This document shows, piece by piece, positions 1 through 6,212 of a stretch of DNA of 15,580 bases. The notes under the pieces are model-generated. The model saw only the letters and a program-made list of their open reading frames with translations, had not been told where the DNA came from and searched no databases. A program made the position numbers and the translations under genes. The stretch is taken from contig JBGOUY010000077.1 in NCBI GenBank assembly GCA_041477795.1, positions 1-15,580 on the forward strand. The letters are read 5' to 3'. Source of the stretch: DATFMP01 sp041477795 (lineage in GTDB: Bacteria > SAR324 > JACQKK01). Position 1 is the stretch's first letter, and every line of letters begins with the position of its first letter.

Positions 1-752
1 ACGAGGGGCTCGGGGCGGCCTGGGCGCGGGACGCCGGCTCGTACGGCGGCGCCCTGGCGCGGCTGGCGCGCTACGAGACCATGCTCGAGCGCAACGCGGC
101 GCGGCTGCTGGCCGAGTTGCGCCGGTTGCAGGCCGCGCGCCGGGCGGAGGACGCCCGCGCTGCCCGCGCTTCCGGCTCCGGGCCAGCCGAGTGGTGGGAG
201 CGCGCGGCGGCGGCGTGGCCCGGTGCGCCGCCGATCACGCTGCGGCGGCCGGAAGCGCCTGGCCCGCTGGTCGCCCCCGCCTTGGGCGGGGGTCGGGGCC
301 TGTCCCGAGCAACGTCGAGGGGGGAGGCCCCGCCGGCGCCCGCGCGGAATTTCCAAACGAAGCCGATGCGCTCCCTGAGCCTGGCAGAGCGGGCCCTGGC
401 GTGGGCTCTGCGGGGGGCGGGGCGGCGGACGGGGCAGGAGCGCGGGGGCGATGAGGCGGGCGGGCGGGGGGGGGAGCCCGCTTACCCTTGCACGGGGGCG
501 GTGGCGAAGTCGCGCGTGGCCTCGTCGAACCAGGCCAGGATGGCGCCGTCGGGCTGGCGCTGCCGGACGCCGCAGACCAGGTACACGATGCCGGGCAGCA
601 GGGGCTCTCCGGCCCACAGGGCGCGGGTCTTGTCCTCCTGCGAGAAGTACGCGCCCACGTCCACATGCGTGTGGAAGATGACCTTGACGGCGCGGCCCTG
701 GGCGGCGAGGGACTTCTCCAGGCGCATCATCGCGGCGGGGTCCATGAAGTAG
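1..752 (+). CDS. C-terminal part of a helical protein of unknown function (5' end outside window)
   Basis: The frame is open from base 3 and has no stop until 750-752; the start lies upstream of the window. The first part reads LARYETMLERNAARLLAELR followed by RLQAARR. That is the pattern RYExxLERxxxRxLxELxRLQxARR, which I recall at the C-terminus of hypothetical proteins in Acidobacteria, Planctomycetes and similar genomes, often with short FQN/TxP-type peptides near the end. NFQTKP occurs here around base 350-366, which supports the frame to about base 370. Beyond that the protein is low complexity, and the last 270 bases lie antisense to the well-supported JAMM peptidase gene. The true end is therefore doubtful: a lost stop codon or a frameshift is possible. 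The helix is amphipathic and charged; no catalytic motif is visible. Function is unknown. Confidence 0.5.
   Translation, partial: EGLGAAWARDAGSYGGALARLARYETMLERNAARLLAELRRLQAARRAEDARAARASGSGPAEWWERAAAAWPGAPPITLRRPEAPGPLVAPALGGGRGLSRATSRGEAPPAPARNFQTKPMRSLSLAERALAWALRGAGRRTGQERGGDEAGGRGGEPAYPCTGAVAKSRVASSNQARMAPSGWRCRTPQTRYTMPGSRGSPAHRARVLSSCEKYAPTSTCVWKMTLTARPWAARDFSRRIIAAGSMK
274..292. repeat. GC-rich perfect hairpin
   Basis: CCCCCGCC (274-281) and GGCGGGGG (285-292) form a perfect 8-bp stem around a TTG loop, inside the doubtful C-terminal part of the first ORF. There is no T-tract on either strand, so an intrinsic terminator role is only a guess. Its position near the likely natural end of the upstream gene is suggestive. 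Confidence 0.4.
299..322. repeat. Possible degenerate copy of a dispersed intergenic repeat
   Basis: The stretch beginning CCTGTCCCGAGC and ending GTCGAGGGG resembles the dispersed sequence of the form CCTGTCCTGAGCnnnGTCGAAGGG that I recall from many environmental bacterial genomes, where it is often mistranslated as VLSxVEG peptides. Only one imperfect copy is in this window, so repetition itself cannot be shown here. Confidence 0.25.
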
Positions 753-958
753 CCCTCGGCGGCCGTGCGCGGGTAGCGCTGGGGGTCCTCCGCGTGCATG
801 GCGTTGAGGACGTTGGCGATGACGTGCCAGCCGTCCACGGTGTCGCCGCCGGCCGGGCCGCTCAGCACGCCGCAGCCCTCCTCGGGATAGGTCGCGGCGC
901 CGTGGGCGAAGCAGCGCTCCAGCAGGGGCTTGGGGATGGTCAGTGCGGGTGGGGTCAT
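482..958 (-). CDS. JAMM/Mov34 (M67 family) zinc metallopeptidase
   Basis: The 158-residue protein carries a complete JAMM zinc site: Glu27 in YPEEGCGVLSG, then H96-T-H98, seven residues, S106, two residues, D109 (HxH-x7-S-x2-D). Families with this site are isopeptidases that remove ubiquitin-like or MoaD/ThiS-like sulfur carriers, or free such carriers from a C-terminal extension. The protein is a single cytosolic domain without a signal peptide. ATG at 958 was chosen because the domain starts immediately after it; the 35 residues of open frame upstream are Arg/Gln/Ala-rich and unlike the family. No strong Shine-Dalgarno precedes it. It is divergent from the CsgG-like gene at 1143 and convergent with the partial gene at the left edge. 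No ThiS/MoaD, MoeB/ThiF or cysteine synthase partner gene lies in the window, so the substrate is unknown. Confidence 0.88.
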   Translation of the reverse strand: MTPPALTIPKPLLERCFAHGAATYPEEGCGVLSGPAGGDTVDGWHVIANVLNAMHAEDPQRYPRTAAEGYFMDPAAMMRLEKSLAAQGRAVKVIFHTHVDVGAYFSQEDKTRALWAGEPLLPGIVYLVCGVRQRQPDGAILAWFDEATRDFATAPVQG

Positions 959-1059
959 GGTCGCTCGGGTGGGGTGCGCCGCCCGGCCGAGCCGGGCGCA
1001 AACCCCGGCCGCGGGGCCGGCGCGCCTCTGGCGTTGTTTTTGCTTTGCTCTGGTGGACT

Positions 1060-1069
1060 GCAAGCTTGC
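1060..1069. promoter_or_regulatory. Palindrome in the divergent JAMM/CsgG-like gap
   Basis: GCAAGCTTGC is a perfect 10-bp palindrome in the 184-base divergent gap between the peptidase (start 958) and the CsgG-like gene (start 1143). It lies next to the only T-rich stretch of the gap (about 1033-1049). This is the likely promoter zone for both genes, but I cannot place convincing -35/-10 pairs. The operator role is speculative. Confidence 0.25.
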
Positions 1070-1142
1070 TCAGGCCGGGAGCCGTACCCGGGCACGCCCG
1101 GCATCCGACCCCCGCCTGCATCCGAACCTGCCAACGTAACCG

Positions 1143-2435
1143 ATGAGTCGCTTCCGACGCCCTCACCGCTTCCGCCTGCCGGCGCCGCCGCGCTGCTGGG
1201 TGCGCTGGCCAGCCGTGCTGGGGCTCATTCTGGCATCGGCCCTGGTGGCGGTCAATCCCGCCCCCGCGCCGGCCCAGTCCGGCTTCGCCCCGAGCCCCGG
1301 AGGCGCGGGCTCGCTCTTCTCGGGCACGCAGGAGCTCTTCCAGAACGACGGCCGCATCAAGCTGCTCGTGCTGGGCCTCAACCCCTTCGGCCTGACCGAG
1401 TCGGCCACCGAGCAGATCGGCCTGATCCTGCAGAAGAACCTGCGCAATACGGAGCACTTCGACGTGGTGGGCCCGCGCGAGATCAACGCCGCCTTCGAGC
1501 GCGCCGCGCCGGACCTGGTGGACTGCCGCGAGATCGCCTGCGGCGTGGAGGTCGGCAAGCGCGTCAACGCGGACTTCGTCCTGGTCGGCACGCTGAACCT
1601 GGCCGACAACGTATTCGCCCTGCGCCTGCGGGTGATCGACACGAGCAACAACCTGACCGACTATGCGGAGGAGATCCGGTTCAAGGACGAGTCCATGGAC
1701 GACGATCTCTTCCAGCTCGCCAACAACATCTCGCGCAACTCGCTGCTGCGCGGCCGCGTGCTCAGCACGTCCATCCGCGGCATCGTGATCAGCCTGGGCA
1801 AGGTGAACGGCATCAAGCTGGGCGATCACCTGGTGATCTACAAGCAGGAGGTGCCCATCACCAACCTCGAGGGCCAGCAGATCGACACGCAGCGCAAGAA
1901 CGTGGCCATCGTCACGGTGCTCAACGTCAACCAGAACTCCTCCGAGGCGATCCTCGTCCACAAGACCGAGGAGCCGCAGGTGGGCTACTTCGCCCACACC
2001 TACCTGGATCCGCAGCGCCAGATCGAGCTGATCGAGAACACGCGCAAGGAGCTGGACACCGGCATCCGCCTGGCCAACCGCATCCGCCCGCTGGAGCTGG
2101 CCCCGGTGCTGGTGCAGGACACCGAGCGCGTGCGCTGGGTGGAGTCCCTGCGCAAGCAGGAGGCCGAGCGCGGCTTCTGGTTCACCGCGGGCCTCCTCGC
2201 CGGTGGCGTGACGCTCTACGTCCTCAATGGCTACGACAGCGGCGACAGCACCAGCCAGCTCAAGCTCCTGGCCGCGGGGGGCGCCACCGGCTACATCTTC
2301 TGGCGCTGGAACCAGGCCCGCAACGGCGTCAACGACCTGCTGGTCGAGGGCCGCGCCAAGGGCTACGTGCACCTGGACGTGCTGCCCCTCATCGCCCCGC
2401 ACCGCCTGGGCGTGCAGCTCGCCCTGCGCTTCTAG
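1143..2435 (+). CDS. Exported CsgG-like protein with C-terminal membrane-associated segments
   Basis: This is a 430-residue protein. An Arg-rich start and hydrophobic stretch (about 22-38) ending in APAPAQ look like a cleavable signal peptide, so it acts in the periplasm or envelope. Residues about 70-200 resemble the CsgG/FlgT-type fold: IKLLVLGLNPFG, an FDVVGPREIN segment, the motif C-x4-C-x-V-x-V-G, then DFVLVGTLNL. Residues about 200-290 (GRVLSTSIRGIVISLGKVNG and onward) look like a beta-rich domain of the kind found in FlgT C-termini. Two Gly-rich hydrophobic segments (about 343-362 and 375-389) may associate with the membrane. The exact role is not known; CsgG relatives form outer-membrane secretion pores or accessory envelope proteins. 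The C-x4-C motif recurs in the CsgG-like/Kelch protein at 13539-15089. The only start upstream of the signal peptide is ATG 1143; its RBS is weak. Confidence 0.75.
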   Translation: MSRFRRPHRFRLPAPPRCWVRWPAVLGLILASALVAVNPAPAPAQSGFAPSPGGAGSLFSGTQELFQNDGRIKLLVLGLNPFGLTESATEQIGLILQKNLRNTEHFDVVGPREINAAFERAAPDLVDCREIACGVEVGKRVNADFVLVGTLNLADNVFALRLRVIDTSNNLTDYAEEIRFKDESMDDDLFQLANNISRNSLLRGRVLSTSIRGIVISLGKVNGIKLGDHLVIYKQEVPITNLEGQQIDTQRKNVAIVTVLNVNQNSSEAILVHKTEEPQVGYFAHTYLDPQRQIELIENTRKELDTGIRLANRIRPLELAPVLVQDTERVRWVESLRKQEAERGFWFTAGLLAGGVTLYVLNGYDSGDSTSQLKLLAAGGATGYIFWRWNQARNGVNDLLVEGRAKGYVHLDVLPLIAPHRLGVQLALRF

Positions 2436-2663
2436 CGCGGCAGCGCGCCCCAGCACCTCCGCAGTGCCGCGGCATCGCCGCCCGACGGCGCCTGAAGTCC
2501 GGCCCTGCCGGCCGCGCCGGCGCCGCCGCCAGGGGCCCGGCCCCGCCGGCCGTCCGGCAATCCGCGGGTGCGAGTGCCCAATGATGCGGCAGGTTCCGCG
2601 CCGATTGCCCAACGGGTGGGCAGCCGGGGCTGTCGAGCGCTCCTGCCATCTTGTCGATTCGAG

Positions 2664-2691
2664 TTGTCGAAACAGCGGGATAGCGGATTAT
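2664..2691 (+). promoter_or_regulatory. Candidate sigma-70-type promoter before the structured element
   Basis: TTGTCG (2664-2669, 4 of 6 to consensus) and GATTAT (2686-2691, 4 of 6) are separated by 16 bases and lie about 35 bases before the Shine-Dalgarno at 2719. TTGTCGA also occurs at 2651-2657, giving a short direct repeat. On the opposite strand the same bases give CATAAT (2692-2687, 5 of 6) with TTCACG 17 bases upstream, so the direction is not settled. Confidence 0.3.
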
Positions 2692-2727
2692 GGCGGGCGT
2701 GGTACAAATCGTGAAGCAAAGGAGGGC

Positions 2728-2787
2728 GTGAACGTCATCAACGCTTGCCACAGAGTGAATTACTGTCCCGGTAATCTCTGTCCCTGA
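2728..2787 (+). CDS. Candidate 19-codon small ORF with strong Shine-Dalgarno
   Basis: AAAGGAGG at 2718-2725 is the clearest Shine-Dalgarno in the gap and sits two bases before a GTG codon that opens a 19-residue frame, MNVINACHRVNYCPGNLCP, ending in TGA at 2785-2787. The two-base spacing is shorter than usual. The peptide has three cysteines and no recognisable family. It overlaps the 5' arm and the first internal hairpin of the RNA fold at 2733-2821, as a leader peptide or toxin-like small protein might. No credible gene follows on the + strand, which argues against a classic leader peptide. The ORF could also be coincidental to a non-coding RNA. Confidence 0.28.
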   Translation: MNVINACHRVNYCPGNLCP

Positions 2788-2821
2788 GAAAGCGAGCTCA
2801 AACCGGCAGGCGTTGATGACG
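2733..2821 (+). ncRNA. Predicted structured RNA (three-way junction), no known family recognised
   Basis: Bases 2733-2749 (CGTCATCAACGCTTGCC) pair with 2805-2821 over 17 consecutive positions, the only non-Watson-Crick pair being U2745-G2809. That pair is allowed in + strand RNA but becomes A-C on the minus strand, so the + strand is favoured. The enclosed 55 bases form two more helices. ACAGAG 2750-2755 pairs with CTCTGT 2776-2781, continued after a TGA bulge by ATTAC 2759-2763 with GTAAT 2771-2775. TGAG 2785-2788 pairs with CTCA 2797-2800 around an 8-base loop. I do not recognise a riboswitch, ribozyme, attC or retron pattern. It lies in a convergent gap, so it would be an independent small RNA, a structured leader of a tiny ORF, or the remnant of a mobile palindromic element. 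Confidence 0.5.
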
Positions 2822-2832
2822 GGATCACCCGT
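2819..2832 (+). repeat. Hairpin overlapping the 3' end of the long helix
   Basis: ACGGG (2819-2823) and CCCGT (2828-2832) form a 5-bp stem with loop ATCA. Its 5' arm shares bases 2819-2821 with the end of the 17-bp helix, so the two cannot both form fully. There is no U-tract after it, so it is not a standard intrinsic terminator. Confidence 0.35.
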
Positions 2833-3015
2833 CCGTCCCGATTGCATTGCCCCGCAGGTGGTTGGCTGGACCCTGGCGGCTCCATGGCCGGAGCCGGTTC
2901 GGCGTGCGTGCGGCGCCCAGGCGAACGACGTGTGGGCTGGGGGCAGCGGGCCCCTGCCGCCGCCGGGGCCGCCCCGGCCACGCGCTGGAGCCGGGCGCCC
3001 GGCTGGATCTGCGCG

Positions 3016-5046
3016 TCAGCTCCGGCCGGAGGTAGCCACGCGCGAGGCGCCGGCGGCTTGTAGTTGGATATAGTCCCCCAGGATCTGCTTGGCCTCGCTG
3101 AGGCGCGGGTCGGGCAGCTTGGGGGCGTTGCTTCCGGCAACCGGTGGCGGCGCGGCGTCGGCTGCATGGGGACCGGCGGCCTGCTCGCGCTCCACCTTCG
3201 CCTCTTCCACGAGCTGCTTGAGCGTGATGGTCTTGCGGTCCTTGCGGTTGCGCAGGTAGTCGTCGCCCTCCTGCCGCACTTCGGTGAAGTAAGGCTCCTT
3301 GCTCACGCGCATGCGCGAGCGCTCCCGCAGCATGGGCAGCACCGCCGCCAGGTCGCTCCACGGCTTGAAGGAGGCCGGCTGCACCGCATCCCAGGGCAGG
3401 GCGTTCTCCAGGGACGATTCGCCGATGTCCAGGAAGTTGTTCATGGAGGGCAGCACGATGTCCGGCTCCACGCCCCGGTTCTGCGTGGAGGCGCTGCCCG
3501 GCCGGTAGAACTTGGCCACCGTCGCCTTGAGCGCGCCCAGGCCCTGCGGCAGCGTGATGATGTTCTGCACCGTACCCTTGCCGAACGTGGCGCGGTCGCC
3601 CACCAGGATCGCCCGGCCATAGTCCTGCAGGGCCCCGGCGGCGATCTCCGAGGCCGAGGCGCTATAGCGGTTCACCAGCACCAGCAGCGGGCCCTGGTAC
3701 AGCGGCGCGCTGCGCGGGTTGTTGATCTTGGAGATGTGCCCGCGCACGTCCTTGACCTGGAGAATCGGCCCGTGGTTCAGGAACAGGCCGGTCAGCGTGA
3801 CCGCCTCGTCCAGCCCGCCGCCGCCGTTGTTGCGCAGGTCCAGGATCACGCCGTCCACATGATCCGCGCCGAAGCCTCCCAGAATGCGCTCCACGTCCCG
3901 CGAGGCACTCTTGAAGTCCGCGGGGTTGGAGTTGCGCTGGGAGAAGTCCACGTAGAACGAGGGCAGGTTGATCACCCCGATGCGCAAGGGCTGCGGCCGC
4001 CCGCTGACCGCCAGCTCGTCCACGGTGCCTTTGGCCTCGCCCTCGGTGAGCTCGATCTTGTCGCGCACGATGGACACCTCGCGCCGCGCCTCCACGAGGC
4101 CCTTGCCCTTGCGCACGAAGGCGACGCGCACCACCGTGCCGCGCTCGCCGCGGATCAGCTTGACCACGTCGATCAGGCGCGTGTCGGTGACGTCCTCCAG
4201 GGGGCCGTTCCCGCCCTCGCCCACGGCCACGATCTTGTCCTCGGGCTGCAGGGTGCCCTCCCGCGCGGCCGCGCCGCCGGGGATGATGGAGGAGATCACC
4301 GTGTAGCCATCCTCCCAGCGCAGGGTGGCGCCGATGCCCTCCAGCGAGAGCCGCATGGAGATGTTGAAGTTCTCCAGGTCGTCCGGGGACATATAGGACG
4401 AGTGCGGGTCGTAGGCATTGGTGAAGGCATTGAGGAACGCCGTCACCACGTCGTTGTGCGTGAAGTGCTCGAAGCGGAAGTGCACGGAGCGGTAGCGCTT
4501 GCGCAGCGCCTCCTTGGCGTCGTCCTGGTTCTGCCCGCGCAGGGTCAGCTCCAACAGCTCGCGCTTGATGCGAGTGCGGAACAGGCGGCGCGCCTCGGCC
4601 TCGTCGGCCGGATAGGGCGCGTCCTTGCGATCCACCTCGAAGGTATCGTCCTTGCTCAGGTCAAAGGTCTCGTGCAGCAGCTCGTTCACGTACGTGTCGC
4701 GCTGCTTGAGCCGCTCCATGAAGCGCTCGTAGACCTTGAAGGCGATGTCGATGTTGCCGCGCCGGATGTTGTCGTCCAGCGACGAGTTGGCGCGGTTGAA
4801 CTCCTCGATGTCCTTCGGCAGGAAGTAATAGCGGTTCGGGTCGTAACGCTCCACGTACATCTTCAGCATTTCCGCCGAATGCTGATTGTCGAAGCCGAGG
4901 CGGCTGTAGTGGCTGCGCAGGAACATGCGCGTGATGTTCGCGACGTGGTCGCCGGACAGTTCCGGGTTCTCGTCCGCCTGGGGATGGGAACACGCTGCGC
5001 CCAGGAACAGGAGCAGGATGGCGGCCACTCGGAGTGCGCGGAGCAT
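3016..5046 (-). CDS. prc: Tail-specific periplasmic protease, Prc/Tsp-like (S41A), predicted lipoprotein
   Basis: This 676-residue protein is close in length to E. coli Prc (682). It degrades periplasmic proteins from their C-termini and often acts in envelope maintenance. An N-terminal hydrophobic stretch ends in LLLFLGAAC; Cys19 is a plausible lipidation site, although the lipobox has Gly at -3. A helical TSP N-terminal domain follows (about 35-220; YDPNRYYFLPKDI is typical). A PDZ domain comes next (about 230-320, with SLEGIGATLRWEDGYTVISS), then the S41 core with VILDLRNNGGGGLDEA. The catalytic Ser is S464 within SASASEI and the Lys is K490 in FGKGTVQ, followed by a charged C-terminal region. 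ATG 5046 was chosen over the in-frame ATG at 5106 because GAGGA precedes it by eight bases and the signal sequence begins there. The gene is divergent from the Sir2 gene. The family is near certain; identity with prc in the strict sense is inferred. Confidence 0.92.
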   Translation of the reverse strand: MLRALRVAAILLLFLGAACSHPQADENPELSGDHVANITRMFLRSHYSRLGFDNQHSAEMLKMYVERYDPNRYYFLPKDIEEFNRANSSLDDNIRRGNIDIAFKVYERFMERLKQRDTYVNELLHETFDLSKDDTFEVDRKDAPYPADEAEARRLFRTRIKRELLELTLRGQNQDDAKEALRKRYRSVHFRFEHFTHNDVVTAFLNAFTNAYDPHSSYMSPDDLENFNISMRLSLEGIGATLRWEDGYTVISSIIPGGAAAREGTLQPEDKIVAVGEGGNGPLEDVTDTRLIDVVKLIRGERGTVVRVAFVRKGKGLVEARREVSIVRDKIELTEGEAKGTVDELAVSGRPQPLRIGVINLPSFYVDFSQRNSNPADFKSASRDVERILGGFGADHVDGVILDLRNNGGGGLDEAVTLTGLFLNHGPILQVKDVRGHISKINNPRSAPLYQGPLLVLVNRYSASASEIAAGALQDYGRAILVGDRATFGKGTVQNIITLPQGLGALKATVAKFYRPGSASTQNRGVEPDIVLPSMNNFLDIGESSLENALPWDAVQPASFKPWSDLAAVLPMLRERSRMRVSKEPYFTEVRQEGDDYLRNRKDRKTITLKQLVEEAKVEREQAAGPHAADAAPPPVAGSNAPKLPDPRLSEAKQILGDYIQLQAAGASRVATSGRS

Positions 5047-5369
5047 GATCGGTCGGTCCTCGGATGAGGGGAGGCACGGCACGCTGGCCACGCCCGGACT
5101 ATTCAATCAATGTGCGTCAATCCTTGGCGCTTGGCAACCGCGCTGCCAGGGGGCGCTTGCCGTCCCGGGCGCTTTGCGGGAGCGTGGGATGTCGATTCAA
5201 AATGCTCGCCACGCCCCACGCACCCGCCGGCGGGTGCGGCTGCGGGCAGAGCGGCCTGCAGATTGGACACCGCAGCGCGGGAAGCCGTTGCATTCCGGGC
5301 CGCTGCCATCGCCGCGGCCGCTTGGGGCCGTGCCGGCGCGCAACTCCGCGCCGCGGGAGGGAGGGTGCC
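5047..5369. other. 323-base divergent intergenic region between protease and Sir2 genes
   Basis: Both flanking genes start at the edges of this region, so promoters for both must lie here. The least GC-rich parts are about 5100-5130 (ATTCAATCAATG and onward) and 5190-5206 (GATTCAAAATG). I could not assign convincing -35/-10 pairs. The region also holds the 20-base palindrome listed separately. No credible ORF is present. Confidence 0.5.
5219..5238. promoter_or_regulatory. Perfect 20-base palindrome upstream of the Sir2 gene
   Basis: CGCACCCGCC is followed directly by its reverse complement GGCGGGTGCG, giving a perfect 20-base palindrome with no spacer. It lies about 130 bases upstream of the Sir2 start and about 170 bases upstream of the protease start. 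Zero-spacer palindromes suit dimeric repressor binding better than RNA hairpins, but a GC-rich background raises the odds of chance. Confidence 0.35.
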
Positions 5370-6158
5370 ATGCACGAGGAGCTGGATCGGCTGATCGGGC
5401 TGGTCAAGGCAGCCCGGCGCATCGTCGCCTTCACCGGCGCCGGCATCAGCACCGAATCGGGGATCCCGGACTTCCGGGGGCCGGGTGGCGTCTGGGAGAA
5501 GTTCGACCCCAACGACTTCCACATCGACCGCTTCCTGGCCAACGATGCCTCGCGCCGCCGCTACTGGATGCGCAGCACCGCAATGTACGAGCAGATCCTG
5601 CAGGCCCGCCCCAACGCCGCCCATTACGCGCTGGCCGCGCTGGAGCGGCTGGGCAAGCTGGGCGCGCTGATCACGCAGAATGTGGACGGCCTGCACCAGC
5701 TCGCGGGCAGCTCGCCCGAGCGCATCATCGAGCTGCACGGCAACACCCGCGCCGTGGCCTGCCTGTCCTGCGGGCACCGCGTGCCGCGCGAGGACTACCA
5801 GCCCCTCGTCACGCCCGAGGGCGACGCCCCGGCGTGCGAGCGCTGCGGCGGCCTCATGAAGCCCGCCACGATTTCCTTCGGCCAGATGCTCACGCCGGAA
5901 AGCCTGCAGCGCGCCGCGGAGGAGACCGATGCGTGCGACCTGTTCCTGGTGATCGGCTCCTCGCTGGTGGTGTACCCCGCCGCGGCGTTCCCCCTGCGCG
6001 CCCTGCAGGCCGGCGCGCCCCTGGTCATCGTCAATCACCAGGAAACGCCGCACGACCGCTACTCGACCCTGGTGCTCAATACCTCGGCGGGGGCAGCGCT
6101 GACCGCGCTGCTGGAAGGGCTGCAGGTGCCCCTCGCGCCCGTGCCGCTGCCCTCGTGA
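5370..6158 (+). CDS. cobB: NAD-dependent protein deacylase, Sir2 family (sirtuin)
   Basis: This 262-residue cytosolic enzyme removes acyl groups from lysines using NAD. The NAD-binding motif GAGISTESGIPDFRG lies at 23-37 and TQNVDGLH at 102-109; the catalytic base is H123 in ELHGN. Four zinc cysteines are present: C131 and C134, then C156 and C159 (CxxC-x21-CxxC). GSSLVVYPAA and NHQETPHD follow in the Rossmann half. The Ala-Tyr/Arg pair that marks CobB-type desuccinylases is not evident, because the segment after FRG is PGGVWEKFD, so deacetylation is the better guess. ATG 5370 was chosen over longer frames because GGGAGGGAGG sits just upstream and family homology begins at residue 2. The gene is convergent with the diguanylate cyclase gene, 54 bases away. 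The family call is secure; the symbol is by family only. Confidence 0.92.
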   Translation: MHEELDRLIGLVKAARRIVAFTGAGISTESGIPDFRGPGGVWEKFDPNDFHIDRFLANDASRRRYWMRSTAMYEQILQARPNAAHYALAALERLGKLGALITQNVDGLHQLAGSSPERIIELHGNTRAVACLSCGHRVPREDYQPLVTPEGDAPACERCGGLMKPATISFGQMLTPESLQRAAEETDACDLFLVIGSSLVVYPAAAFPLRALQAGAPLVIVNHQETPHDRYSTLVLNTSAGAALTALLEGLQVPLAPVPLPS

Positions 6159-6212
6159 AGTGCGGCGAAGGGCAGGGGCCGGCCTGCGCAAGGGCGTGGC
6201 GGCTGCGCGGGA

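Larger units (their letters stand above)
2436..3015. other. 580-base convergent intergenic gap
   Basis: The gap lies between the CsgG-like gene and the Prc-like protease gene. No protein gene of normal size is credible in it. It contains a hairpin at 2606-2622 (TGCCCA, loop ACGGG, TGGGCA), a stretch at about 2640-2850 clearly less GC-rich than the surroundings that holds the structured RNA element described separately, and a hairpin at 2877-2896 (CGGCTCC, loop ATGGCC, GGAGCCG). The last may help end the protease transcript arriving on the minus strand. The rest (2436-2600, 2900-3015) is GC-rich sequence in which I see nothing. Confidence 0.6.

Noticed and set aside
488..2584. 698-codon open frame on the + strand
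   Set aside because: It runs antisense to the JAMM peptidase and out of frame with the CsgG-like gene. Composition is Gly/Arg/Ala/Pro-rich without domains, a by-product of high GC.
2784..2789. CTGAGA as part of a TPP riboswitch, or a hammerhead core
   Set aside because: The other TPP conserved blocks are missing, and the hammerhead needs CTGANGA and GAAA in the right order, which is not met.
2733..2821. Integron attC site
   Set aside because: The ends read CATCAAC and GTTGATG and do not fit the RYYYAAC/GTTRRRY core; no integrase or cassette is present.
2733..2821. Retron msr-msd
   Set aside because: Terminal complementary arms are reminiscent, but no reverse transcriptase gene is in the window.
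2816..3073. 85-codon ORF after the structured RNA (attenuator target?)
   Set aside because: It would make the RNA a leader-peptide attenuator, but the protein is Pro/Arg/Ala/Gly-rich, has no Shine-Dalgarno and overlaps the end of the protease gene.
3064..5067. 667-codon open frame antisense to the protease gene
   Set aside because: The protease on the other strand has all its catalytic motifs; the antisense frame is Val/Ala/Arg/His-rich with no recognisable domain.
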